Assembly: GCA_009783465.1 (NCBI GenBank)
Contig: WRDM01000001.1
Location: 62,001-126,000, forward strand
Length of the DNA: 64,000 nucleotides
Direction of reading: 5' to 3'
From: Phycisphaerae bacterium
GTDB taxonomy: Bacteria > Planctomycetota > Phycisphaerae > SM23-33
The notes under the pieces were generated by a model. That model worked only from the letters and a program-made list of their open reading frames with translations, was not told the DNA's origin and did no database searches. The position numbers were made by a program, and so were the translations under genes. Positions 42,727-50,542 of this stretch are shown here, piece after piece (position 1 is the first letter of the stretch; the number at the start of each line of letters is the position of its first letter).

Positions 42727-44220
42727 CTAGTGCGTCATCACGTAGGAGAAGATGTTCACGCCCAGGCGGAGGGCGTCTTCGTCGCCGTAGCCGCGGTTGT
42801 AGGCGAAGTTCAGTTGCTCCCAGCCATTGGAAAGGCTGTGCGGCGAATAGATGATCTGCAACTGCCCGTCCACGGTCACGCCCTCAAGCCGCGGCGTGTC
42901 GAGTCTGGGGTCCTGCGCGCGGGCGAGCTTGGAATACGACACCCGGCGAATCTGGTACGGGTTCTGATAGACGGCGTTGTCCATTTCGATGAGCTTGAGC
43001 TTGCCCTCGCCGATCACGCGGGCCAGCTCGCGGCGGAAGGCCTGATCAAACGCGTAGCTGCCGGCGGCGGCATCGGCCACCAGCACGCCGCCCGACCGAA
43101 AGTACTTCTTGAGCAGTTCGACCTGTTCGGGGGTGAATTTGAAATCCCGCAGGCCGGTCATGTACAGCACGGGGTGCTTGAACACGTCGGCATTAGACAG
43201 GTCCACGACTTCGCGTTTGAACATCACGTTGAGCGTGGTGTTCTTGGAGACGTACTTCATCAGGTTGGGCAGGGCGTGGGGCGTGGGGTCCCAGTCGCCG
43301 TTATGCACGATCTGGGCAATCACCAACTCGTCGCGACCCTGTTTTTCCTGCTCGTGATACACCTTTTCCGTGCCCCACGACTGGGCGTACTGGAAATTGG
43401 CCAACGCCGACGTGAGAATGTTCACGCCCAACTTCATCCCGTCGTCCTGATGATACAACACGCCGCCGGCGATCGGATATTTCTCCACGTCCCAGCCGCA
43501 ATTGAGGTCGATCGGGCTGAAAATAATCGCAGGCCGGCAGCCGAGATACACCGCCTCCATCAGCGGGGGCGTGACCTTGAAATCCTCCGTACCAGTGCGA
43601 ACACGCATCCGGTCGATCTTGTAATACGCGTGGTAAATGAAACTGTCGCTGTCCAGCAGCGTCAGCGGGCGGTTGGGCAGAATCCGCGCGATCGCCTCGC
43701 GGGCGGTGTCGGTGAATTCCTTTCGGCCGCACTGGGCGTGCAACACGAGCGTGCCGCCGTCATAGAGGTACCGGCGAAGTTTTTCGATCGCATCGTCGTT
43801 GAGGCGCGGCATCGGCGTCCAGCCGGTCAGGTACAGCACGGACAGCTCGTTCGGATCGTACGAGAAGTCGTTCAGCGAGGTCGCGACGTAGCGGTAGTGA
43901 ATGTCCAACTGTTCGTTGGCAAATTTCATCAGCCGCTCGATGTCGATCTGCGTGGTCGGGAAGGCTTCCCGGTTTTGACCGGTGACGGAGAAGTTGATCA
44001 TGCCCACCAGGGCCGGCGGCGCGGGCGGATGCTTTTTCTCCGTGCGTCGCAGCGTCGTGCCCGGCAGCGGCAGCGGCACCAGCGACTCGCCGCCCGTCAT
44101 GAATTGCGGCTTCTGCTCAGGAGGCTTCTCCGCCTTGGGATTCTTAAACGCCTGCGCACCCGACGGCAATGCGATACAAGCCACCAACGCCGCCACGATA
44201 ACCCGCGTCCATTGACTCAT
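42727..44220 (-). CDS. Exported protein with two DUF4159 domains
   Basis: This 497-residue protein has a signal peptide (VAALVACIALPSGAQA). Two tandem copies of a DUF4159-type domain (about 71-275 and 281-497) share paired motifs: YDGGTLVLHA with FRSGGVLVADA, VLYLTGW with VLYMTGL, and LGVNILT with LGVNIFS. DUF4159 proteins are common in planctomycetes and have a glutamine-amidotransferase-like fold; their role is unknown. A promoter with TTTACT and TATAAT 16 bp apart lies 40-70 bp upstream. Confidence 0.8.
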   Translation of the reverse strand: MSQWTRVIVAALVACIALPSGAQAFKNPKAEKPPEQKPQFMTGGESLVPLPLPGTTLRRTEKKHPPAPPALVGMINFSVTGQNREAFPTTQIDIERLMKFANEQLDIHYRYVATSLNDFSYDPNELSVLYLTGWTPMPRLNDDAIEKLRRYLYDGGTLVLHAQCGRKEFTDTAREAIARILPNRPLTLLDSDSFIYHAYYKIDRMRVRTGTEDFKVTPPLMEAVYLGCRPAIIFSPIDLNCGWDVEKYPIAGGVLYHQDDGMKLGVNILTSALANFQYAQSWGTEKVYHEQEKQGRDELVIAQIVHNGDWDPTPHALPNLMKYVSKNTTLNVMFKREVVDLSNADVFKHPVLYMTGLRDFKFTPEQVELLKKYFRSGGVLVADAAAGSYAFDQAFRRELARVIGEGKLKLIEMDNAVYQNPYQIRRVSYSKLARAQDPRLDTPRLEGVTVDGQLQIIYSPHSLSNGWEQLNFAYNRGYGDEDALRLGVNIFSYVMTH

Positions 44221-44261
44221 GGCCTTCTCTCCCGTCCTAATCAGGATTACACAACCCCGTC

Positions 44262-44289
44262 ATTATATCGACACTTACTCCATAGTAAA
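44262..44289 (-). promoter_or_regulatory. Promoter of DUF4159 gene
   Basis: On the minus strand TTTACT (44289-44284) and TATAAT (44267-44262) are 16 bp apart. Confidence 0.6.
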
Positions 44290-44344
44290 TGTAGATAAGT
44301 GTGTTTTTTACCAATTCCAGAAAAACTCCGCAAGAGGGTAAAAA

Positions 44345-45184
44345 CTATTTCCGTTTCAGCCCCAGCCGCTCCATGACTTGCTTCAAATCGCTCCAGACCA
44401 TGCCCCGCACTTCGGGGGTGTAGGATCGCAGGATGTAGGAGGGATGGAAGGTTGGCATGACGGGGGTGCCGCCCAGGCCGGGTGCGATGTCGGGGAGGGA
44501 TTGCCATTGCCCTCGCAGCTTCGTGATGCCGATGGACGTGTTGAGGAGCGTCTGGGTGGCTGGGTTGCCGAGGGTGACGATGACCTTCGGGCGGATGACG
44601 GCGAGTTGTCGCACCAGGAACGGCCAGCACTGGACGACCTCGGCCGGCTGGGGGGTTCGGTTGCCTGGCGGGCGACATTTGAGCACGTTGCAGATGTAGA
44701 CCTGGTCGCGTCGCAACCCCATGGCGGCGATCATGTCGGTGAGTTTTTGGCCCGCCCTGCCGACGAACGGGCGGCCGCTGGCGTCTTCGTCGGCCCCGGG
44801 GGCTTCGCCGACGAAGACCAGTTCCGCGTTGGGGTCGCCCTCGCCGAAGACGAGATTCATTCGCGACTGCCCCAGCGGGCAGCCCCGGCAGGCGACGGCC
44901 TGCTCACGCATCGCGTCCAACGCGGCGGCCTTGTCGGTGGGCGAGAGGTTCTGCGGCAAATCTTCCACCGGCGGCAGGTCGACACGCCGCCCCATCGCCG
45001 CCGGCGCGGGAGCGACGGGCGACTGTGTTGCCGCCGGCACGGGGACAGCCGCTGCCGGTGCGGAAGCCGCTACCGCCGGCCCGGCCAACGGATTCCGCCT
45101 TGCCGGCAAAAATCCGCCGCCCAGCATTAACTCGCCCTCAAGCAACTGCCTCGCGATCGTTCGCAATTCCTCTGTAACCATCAT
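44345..45184 (-). CDS. Type 4 uracil-DNA glycosylase (4Fe-4S)
   Basis: This 279-residue protein has family-4 UDG features: CRGCPLG and CNVLKCRPPGNRTP...VQC give four cluster cysteines, GEAPGADED is motif A, and HPSYIL is the late catalytic motif. An Ala/Pro-rich linker (about 28-65) precedes the domain. It removes uracil from DNA. The start at 45184 is chosen because TACAAT lies 7 nt upstream, suggesting a leaderless mRNA. Confidence 0.9.
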   Translation of the reverse strand: MMVTEELRTIARQLLEGELMLGGGFLPARRNPLAGPAVAASAPAAAVPVPAATQSPVAPAPAAMGRRVDLPPVEDLPQNLSPTDKAAALDAMREQAVACRGCPLGQSRMNLVFGEGDPNAELVFVGEAPGADEDASGRPFVGRAGQKLTDMIAAMGLRRDQVYICNVLKCRPPGNRTPQPAEVVQCWPFLVRQLAVIRPKVIVTLGNPATQTLLNTSIGITKLRGQWQSLPDIAPGLGGTPVMPTFHPSYILRSYTPEVRGMVWSDLKQVMERLGLKRK

Positions 45185-45191
45185 GCCGGGC

Positions 45192-45197
45192 ATTGTA
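45192..45197 (-). promoter_or_regulatory. Candidate -10 box, leaderless start of UDG gene
   Basis: On the minus strand TACAAT lies 7 nt before the ATG at 45184. Confidence 0.45.
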
Positions 45198-45248
45198 CGA
45201 AATCGCCCGACGCGGAGAAAGCGTTGGGGAGTCGAAAAATCTTCTGCG

Positions 45249-45338
45249 ATGGCTCCGCCTGTTTGCGTTGTAGGACGGTGTGGACTACAAAACGTTTTGC
45301 ATTGCACAACGTTCTACAACGCAAACAGGCGGAGCCAT
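45249..45338. repeat. TTTGCG-family palindrome
   Basis: ATGGCTCCGCCTGTTTGCGT, then TGTAGGACG, pairs with CGTTCTACAACGCAAAC, then AGGCGGAGCCAT. The core is shared but the outer arm GGCTCCGCC is unique to this copy. Confidence 0.85.
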
Positions 45339-45357
45339 AGCCGCATCGTAAATCGCT

Positions 45358-46542
45358 CTAGCCGAAATATTCCTCCACCGCCGGCAGGCGGCCGTCTTTG
45401 TCGTACACCCCGTATTGTTTGGCGGTTTCCACGAGGGTGAAGAGATTTTCCTCGGGCGTGTCGCGGCCGCACTGGTCGCCGGTGGAGAGGATGAAGCCGC
45501 CCCCCCTCCCTGCGTCGCGCATCGCTTCGAGGGCTTTTTGTTTCACCAGCGCGGGGTTGCCGTAGAGCATCACGTCGGTGGTGTGCAGGTTGCCCATGAG
45601 GGCAATGTCCCGGCCTCGGGCTGCTTTGACTTCGGCCAGGTCGACGTCGCCCATGGGCGCTATTTCGAGGGGGTTGATGCAGTCGATATCGGTTTCGTCG
45701 GCGAGCAGGTCGACGAGGAGTCGGCTTTTGCCACAGGAGTGCAGGTTGGTGGGGATGTTGGCTTGTTTGGTCATGGCGGAGAATTTCGCCAGAGCGGGGA
45801 TCGCGTAGCGGCGGGCGAGTTCCGGAGAGGCCAGCGTGATCGTGCCCGACCCGCCGAACGTGATGTAGTCCGGTTTGGCGGCGATGGCGAGTTCCATGAC
45901 TTTCAGGCCTCGCTCGATGTCCATCTCCATCCACCGGTCGAGCAGTTCGGGCGCGTCCATCAGCGCGTACGCCAGCGGCTCGACGCCGCCCTGCGCGAAA
46001 CTCGACCACATGTGGAAGCCGGGATAGCTGATGGAAAAGCCGTACCCGTGGTCGCGGCGGTGGCACTCGGCGCGGCATTCCTCGACGGTTTCCATGTCGA
46101 CACCGGTGGGCATCGGGAACAGCCACGCGAATTTCTTGAGGTCTTTGGCGATATCCTTGACGGGTTTTTCGACGGGGCTTGGCGGGTCGAACCGCGCGCA
46201 GACATTGGTGGCGGTCAACTCGCCGTCGGGCGTGCGGAAGCGGAGGTGTTGAACCATCGCGTCGCGGGAGGTGTCGAAGGTGTAGTGCGTGTCCACTTCG
46301 AAGGGGTTGTTGTCGTACGTCAGCGGCGGGCCCATCGTGCTGGCGACCCAGGCTTCGCCGCCGTAGTAGTCGATCGCGTTGAGGTAGGCTTTCCACAGCG
46401 GAATGTGGTGGAAGAAGTAGATGTCCCAGAACGGCAGGCCTGTGCGTTTGCAGGGGATGTAGTTGGACATGTCCGGCGCGGCGGGCACGCGGTCGGGCAC
46501 GAGGTTCCGCGTCGCGGCGAGAAAACGTTCACGCTTGTTCAT
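45358..46542 (-). CDS. URO-D superfamily enzyme, MtaA/CmuA-like
   Basis: This 394-residue protein is the third URO-D-like member in the window. It retains HSCGKSRLLVDLLADETDIDC, matching the His/Cys zinc motif of corrinoid methyltransferases (MtaA/CmuA type), which is weaker in the other two. The start MNKRERFLAATRN is typical, with AAAGGA upstream of 46542. It may transfer a methyl group to or from a cobamide or thiol, but no corrinoid protein is encoded nearby. Confidence 0.78.
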   Translation of the reverse strand: MNKRERFLAATRNLVPDRVPAAPDMSNYIPCKRTGLPFWDIYFFHHIPLWKAYLNAIDYYGGEAWVASTMGPPLTYDNNPFEVDTHYTFDTSRDAMVQHLRFRTPDGELTATNVCARFDPPSPVEKPVKDIAKDLKKFAWLFPMPTGVDMETVEECRAECHRRDHGYGFSISYPGFHMWSSFAQGGVEPLAYALMDAPELLDRWMEMDIERGLKVMELAIAAKPDYITFGGSGTITLASPELARRYAIPALAKFSAMTKQANIPTNLHSCGKSRLLVDLLADETDIDCINPLEIAPMGDVDLAEVKAARGRDIALMGNLHTTDVMLYGNPALVKQKALEAMRDAGRGGGFILSTGDQCGRDTPEENLFTLVETAKQYGVYDKDGRLPAVEEYFG

Positions 46543-46593
46543 GGGCGTCCTTTGTGTTGAGGATGACGTAAAGGGTAGCACGGGGACGGCGAT

Positions 46594-46711
46594 GCGACAA
46601 GACTGTTAGGCTATTAGGCTGTTAGACTGTTAGACGCAGGCTTATGTATATTTTGGCCTAATGATGTATAAGCCTGCGTCTAACAGCCTAATAGCCTAAC
46701 AGTCTTGTCAC
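46594..46711. repeat. TGTTAG-family palindrome
   Basis: CGACAAGACTGTTAGGC, then TATTAGGCTGTTAGACTG, pairs with CTAACAGCC, then TAATAGCCTAACAGTCTTGTC. The inner segment GACGCAGGCTTATG pairs with CATAAGCCTGCGTC-like sequence. The TPR gene stop lies in its right end. Confidence 0.8.
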
Positions 46712-47688
46712 TTGTCGCTGGTTTGGCGGAGTTCTCGATGCAGTTCGTCCAGGCGTTCCCGGACGTCGGGATCTTGGGGGTCGAGGTTTTCGGCGCGTTG
46801 GCAGGCGGCCAGGGCGGTGCCGTGTCGTCCGACGGCGTGGGCGGCGGCGGCGAGGTTCAGCCAGGCGACGGCGTCGTTGGGCTGGGTTTTGGCGGCTTCG
46901 GCGAAGGCGGTCATCGCGGCCTCGGGTTCGCGCAGGTCTAACAGCAAGTGGGCGTAGCTTGCCCACGCGGCAGCGGCGTCGGCAGGGGCGAGGCGAGCTG
47001 CGTCGTCCAGCAGCAGGCGGTAGTGTTTGTCGGCTTCGTTGAGATGGTTCCGCGTGTGCAGGAGCGAGGCGAGGTTGAACCGCGCGCGAAGGTTCGTCGC
47101 GTCGGCGTCGAGGAGGGCTTCGTACTGCGCGCGGGCCTGATCGTGCCGCCCGCATTGCGAGAGCGTGACGGCATAGTTGAATCGGACGGCCACGTCGTCG
47201 GGGGACAGTGCGAGCAAGGCTTCGAGCGCCGGCAAGGCCTGCTCGTATCGGCCTATCGAGATCAAGGCTATGGCTTGCCCCATGAGCGCGTCGGCGCTGG
47301 CGGGATTCAGCCGCGCGGCCTGGGCGAACCGTTCGGCCGCTCGTTCGGCGCGGCCTTCGGCGAGGGCACGGTCGGCGGCCCGGATCAACGCGTCGGGGTT
47401 TTCCGTAGCGTCTTCGGCGCCGGCGAGCATGGCCAGTTCCAACGCACGGGCGTGAGTTCTCACTACATCCACCGCATCATGCCACCGCCGCGGCCAGTCG
47501 GGCTTCCACACGTCGGCGGGCGATTGGGTCGCTAGATTTTCATTCGCCGGCGACACGATCGTTCCGTTGGTTGTTGGTGCAACATTCGTGGAGGATGTTT
47601 CGACCGGCGCGTCGCTTTGGGCCGAGCGACGACATCCGCCGACGGCGACCATGGCAAGGATCAACAGAATGCAGCCCATTCGACACAT
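46708..47688 (-). CDS. TPR-repeat lipoprotein
   Basis: This 326-residue protein has a lipoprotein signal (MVAVGGC) and at least five tetratricopeptide-like repeats from about 110 (AERFAQAARLNPASADALMGQ, ALPALEALLALSPDDVAVRFN, ARAQYEALLDADATNLRARFN and so on). It is probably an outer- or inner-membrane-anchored scaffold. The start at 47688 is the Met before the lipobox. The partner is unknown. Confidence 0.78.
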   Translation of the reverse strand: MCRMGCILLILAMVAVGGCRRSAQSDAPVETSSTNVAPTTNGTIVSPANENLATQSPADVWKPDWPRRWHDAVDVVRTHARALELAMLAGAEDATENPDALIRAADRALAEGRAERAAERFAQAARLNPASADALMGQAIALISIGRYEQALPALEALLALSPDDVAVRFNYAVTLSQCGRHDQARAQYEALLDADATNLRARFNLASLLHTRNHLNEADKHYRLLLDDAARLAPADAAAAWASYAHLLLDLREPEAAMTAFAEAAKTQPNDAVAWLNLAAAAHAVGRHGTALAACQRAENLDPQDPDVRERLDELHRELRQTSDK

Positions 47689-47789
47689 GGTGAATACTGT
47701 AACGGGACTTGCGAAAAACAGCCACGTAGAAACATTCACGGAAGTTCGAGACCATAGCACCGTTGCATGGAAACGGGGAGGCCGATCGG

Positions 47790-47983
47790 ATGTTTTCACA
47801 AGGCCATCGCATCTAAAAAGGCCCATTTTTAGGCTGTGGGCTGTGGGCTGTAGGCTGTAGGAGACATGCCTTTGCGACAGATGTTTCGCAAAGGAAAATC
47901 AACCTACAGCCTACAGCCCACAGCTTACAGCCTTTTCGCGAAAAAACGCGGAAATTTAGATGCGATGGCCCTGGATGTTTTCA
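47790..47983. mobile_element. CTGTAG palindromic element, copy B, with 9-bp direct repeats
   Basis: The element 47799-47974 (176 bp) is flanked by ATGTTTTCA at 47790-47798 and 47975-47983. The outer arms AGGCCATCGCATCTAAA and TTTAGATGCGATGGCCC pair. The core CCTTTGCGACAGATGTTTCG matches copy A in the same orientation, but the intermediate blocks (GGCCCATTTTT and TTCGCGAAAAAACGCGG) are on opposite sides compared with copy A. A half arm of the TTTGCG family (TTCTACAACGCAAA) follows at 47987-48010. Together these fill the gap 47689-48078. Confidence 0.8.
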
Positions 47984-48078
47984 TTGTTCTACAACGCAAA
48001 GAGGCAAGCCATTTCGAGCGGTTTGTTCCAATCGCCCGCTTTACGGGTAGAATGAGAGAAGGTAATCGTGGAGTTCGC

Positions 48079-49620
48079 ATGGCGGGTATTGACGGCAACG
48101 TGACGGCGCGGGACGGTGGTGGGCGGGCGGCGTGTTTGTTTGTGCTGTTTGGCGTCACGGGGGATCTGGCGGCCAGGAAGATCGCGCCGGCGTTGTACAA
48201 TCTTCAGGCCGACGGGCTGCTGGCGGAAAATTTCGCGGTGCTGGGCGTGGCGCGAAAGGCCAAAAGCAACGACGAAATGCGCGATGAGATGCGGGCGGCA
48301 ATTGTCGCCAACAGTCGACAGCCGCTCGACGAAACGATGTGGCGCCGCTTCGCCGCGCGGTGGCACTATGCCCAGACCGAGGCCGGCGACGCGGGGGCCT
48401 ATCGGCAACTCGCAGCCAGGATCGACGAACTGGATCGGCAGTATCACCTTCGCGGTAACCGGCTGTTTTATTTGGCGATGACGCCCGACACGTTCGGCGG
48501 GATCGCGGAAAATCTTGGCCTGGCGGGGCTGGCGGGCCGCGACAACAGCGGCGGTAGCGGGTTCACGCGGATCGTCGTGGAGAAGCCGTTCGGCCGGGAT
48601 TTGGCGTCGGCGGGCGAGTTGAATCGGCAGTTGCTGTCGGCCTTCGACGAATCGCAGGTGTATCGCATCGACCATTATCTCGGCAAGGAGACGGTGCTGA
48701 ACATTCTGGCGATGCGGTTCGCCAACGCGATTTTCGAGCCGCTACTGAACAATAAATACGTCGAGCAGGTGCAGATTACGGTGGCGGAGTCCGGCGGCAT
48801 GGAGGGCCGGCGCGGGCCTTACTACGAGCAGACCGGCGCGTTGCGGGACATGGTGCAGAATCATCTGATGCAACTGCTGGCCCTGACGGCGATGGACGTG
48901 CCGCTTCGCATGCGGGCGGCGGACATTCGCGACGAAAAACTCAAGGTGCTCCGCGCCCTGGAGCCAATGACGCCCGAGCAGGTGGCCCAGCGGACGGTTC
49001 GCGGGCAGTACGCGGCGGGGCTGTCGGAGTCAGGCGAGTCGGCGTGCGGGTATCGTCAGGAGGCCGGCGTGGACGCCCGCAGCGAGGTGGAGACATTCGT
49101 CGCGATGCGGTTGAGCATCGACAACTGGCGGTGGGCGGGCGTGCCGTTTTTGCTGCGGACGGGCAAGCGGATGGCGGGCAAGCTCAGCCAGATCACGATC
49201 GTATTCCGCCGCGAGCCGATCCGTTTGTTCCAGAACGCCGGGCTGTGCGATCTTCGCGGCAGCAACCGGTTGATTTTCCGCGTGCAGCCGCACGAGGGCG
49301 GCTGTCTGATCTGCGACGCGAAGGTGCCGGGCCCGGAGATGCTGCTTCGGCCGATTCGAATGGAGTTCGACTACAAATCCAGTTTCGACTCGGCCAGCCC
49401 GGAGGCGTACGAGCACCTGCTGCTGGACGCGATGGCGGGCGACTCGACGTTGTTCATTCGTAACGACGAGGTCGAGGCCAGTTGGCGGTTCATCGACTCG
49501 ATCCGCCACGCGTGGCGCGTCGGCGGCCTGCCCGTGGTCGAGCCGTACCCGGCCTTCTCGTGGGGCCCGGACGCCGCGCGGCGACTGCTGCCCACGCCGC
49601 ATGAATCGTGGTATGTGTAA
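48079..49620 (+). CDS. zwf: Glucose-6-phosphate 1-dehydrogenase
   Basis: This 513-residue protein has the NADP motif GVTGDLAARKIAPALY, the active-site RIDHYLGKE with catalytic His, and a normal C-terminal domain (LRTGKRMAGKLSQI, FRVQPHEGG). It is the first step of the oxidative pentose phosphate pathway. The start at 48079 (MAGIDG) has GTGGAG upstream; a TAGAAT box lies at 48048-48053. pgl follows 135 bp downstream across a palindrome. Confidence 0.93.
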   Translation: MAGIDGNVTARDGGGRAACLFVLFGVTGDLAARKIAPALYNLQADGLLAENFAVLGVARKAKSNDEMRDEMRAAIVANSRQPLDETMWRRFAARWHYAQTEAGDAGAYRQLAARIDELDRQYHLRGNRLFYLAMTPDTFGGIAENLGLAGLAGRDNSGGSGFTRIVVEKPFGRDLASAGELNRQLLSAFDESQVYRIDHYLGKETVLNILAMRFANAIFEPLLNNKYVEQVQITVAESGGMEGRRGPYYEQTGALRDMVQNHLMQLLALTAMDVPLRMRAADIRDEKLKVLRALEPMTPEQVAQRTVRGQYAAGLSESGESACGYRQEAGVDARSEVETFVAMRLSIDNWRWAGVPFLLRTGKRMAGKLSQITIVFRREPIRLFQNAGLCDLRGSNRLIFRVQPHEGGCLICDAKVPGPEMLLRPIRMEFDYKSSFDSASPEAYEHLLLDAMAGDSTLFIRNDEVEASWRFIDSIRHAWRVGGLPVVEPYPAFSWGPDAARRLLPTPHESWYV

Positions 49621-49627
49621 TAGAAGA

Positions 49628-49742
49628 AGACTGTTAGACTATTAGGCTATTAGACTGCTAGGCGCAGGCTAATGAAGCCCTTGGCCTAATGATTCATAAG
49701 CCTCTCCCTAACAGTCTAACAGCCTAATAGTCTAACAGTCTA
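49628..49742. repeat. TGTTAG-family palindrome between zwf and pgl
   Basis: AGACTGTTAGACTATTAGGC, then TATTAGAC, pairs with CTAACAGCCTAATAG, then TCTAACAGTCT. The pgl ribosome site AGGAGG lies immediately after the right arm. Confidence 0.8.
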
Positions 49743-49755
49743 ATAGGAGGACGCC

Positions 49756-50511
49756 ATGTCCACAAATCGTCGTGTTGTCGTCGAGCCGTCGGCGGAGCAG
49801 TTGATTTCGGTGGTGGCCACGATGGTGGAGTCGGTCATTTGCGAGGCGGTGGCGCGGTCGGGGACGTGCAGTCTGGCGCTGTCGGGCGGGACGACGCCAC
49901 GGGGCGTGTATCAGCACATTGCCCAGACCGCGGTGCAGGCCCAGACGCCCTGGTCGGCGGTGAGCATTTTCTGGGGCGACGAACGCGACGTGCCGCACGA
50001 CAACGTGGAGAGCAATTATCACATGGCCACGCGGCTGCTGCTGGATCACCTGCCGCTGGACCCGCATCGCATTTATCCCATGCCCGCCGACCGCGAGGAC
50101 CTCGACGACGGGGCGGCGGAGTATGAGGAGACCATTCGGCAGGTCGTGCCCGCCAACGACGACGGCGTGCCCGCGTTCGATCTGATTCTCCTGGGCATGG
50201 GAGCCGACGGACACATGGCCAGTCTGTTTCCCGGCAGTTCGGCCGTGGAGGAGACGCAGCGGCTCGTCGTCGCGCCGTTCGTGCCCGTGCTGGGGAGGCG
50301 ACGCATGACGTTCACCGTGCCGCTGCTCAACGCCGCCCGCTGCGCGATCGTGCTCGTCACCGGCGAGGACAAGGCCCAGGTCATGCACGAGGTCTTCACC
50401 GACCCCGCCGCCAAGGCCACCCGACCCGCCGCACGCATCCAACTGACCGACGGCACGCTCATTTACGCCCTCGACGCCGCCGCGGCCAGGCAAACCGCGT
50501 ACGCGCATTAG
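49756..50511 (+). CDS. pgl: 6-phosphogluconolactonase
   Basis: This 251-residue protein has SLALSGGTTPRGVY, FWGDERDVP, SNYHMATRLLL and LILLGMGADGHMASLFPG, the standard DevB/Pgl motifs. It hydrolyses the lactone made by zwf. AGGAGG lies 7 nt before the ATG. It is convergent with the RND efflux gene. Confidence 0.93.
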   Translation: MSTNRRVVVEPSAEQLISVVATMVESVICEAVARSGTCSLALSGGTTPRGVYQHIAQTAVQAQTPWSAVSIFWGDERDVPHDNVESNYHMATRLLLDHLPLDPHRIYPMPADREDLDDGAAEYEETIRQVVPANDDGVPAFDLILLGMGADGHMASLFPGSSAVEETQRLVVAPFVPVLGRRRMTFTVPLLNAARCAIVLVTGEDKAQVMHEVFTDPAAKATRPAARIQLTDGTLIYALDAAAARQTAYAH

Positions 50512-50542
50512 AGCGATTCACGAACGCCCTGCGGAAAACCCG

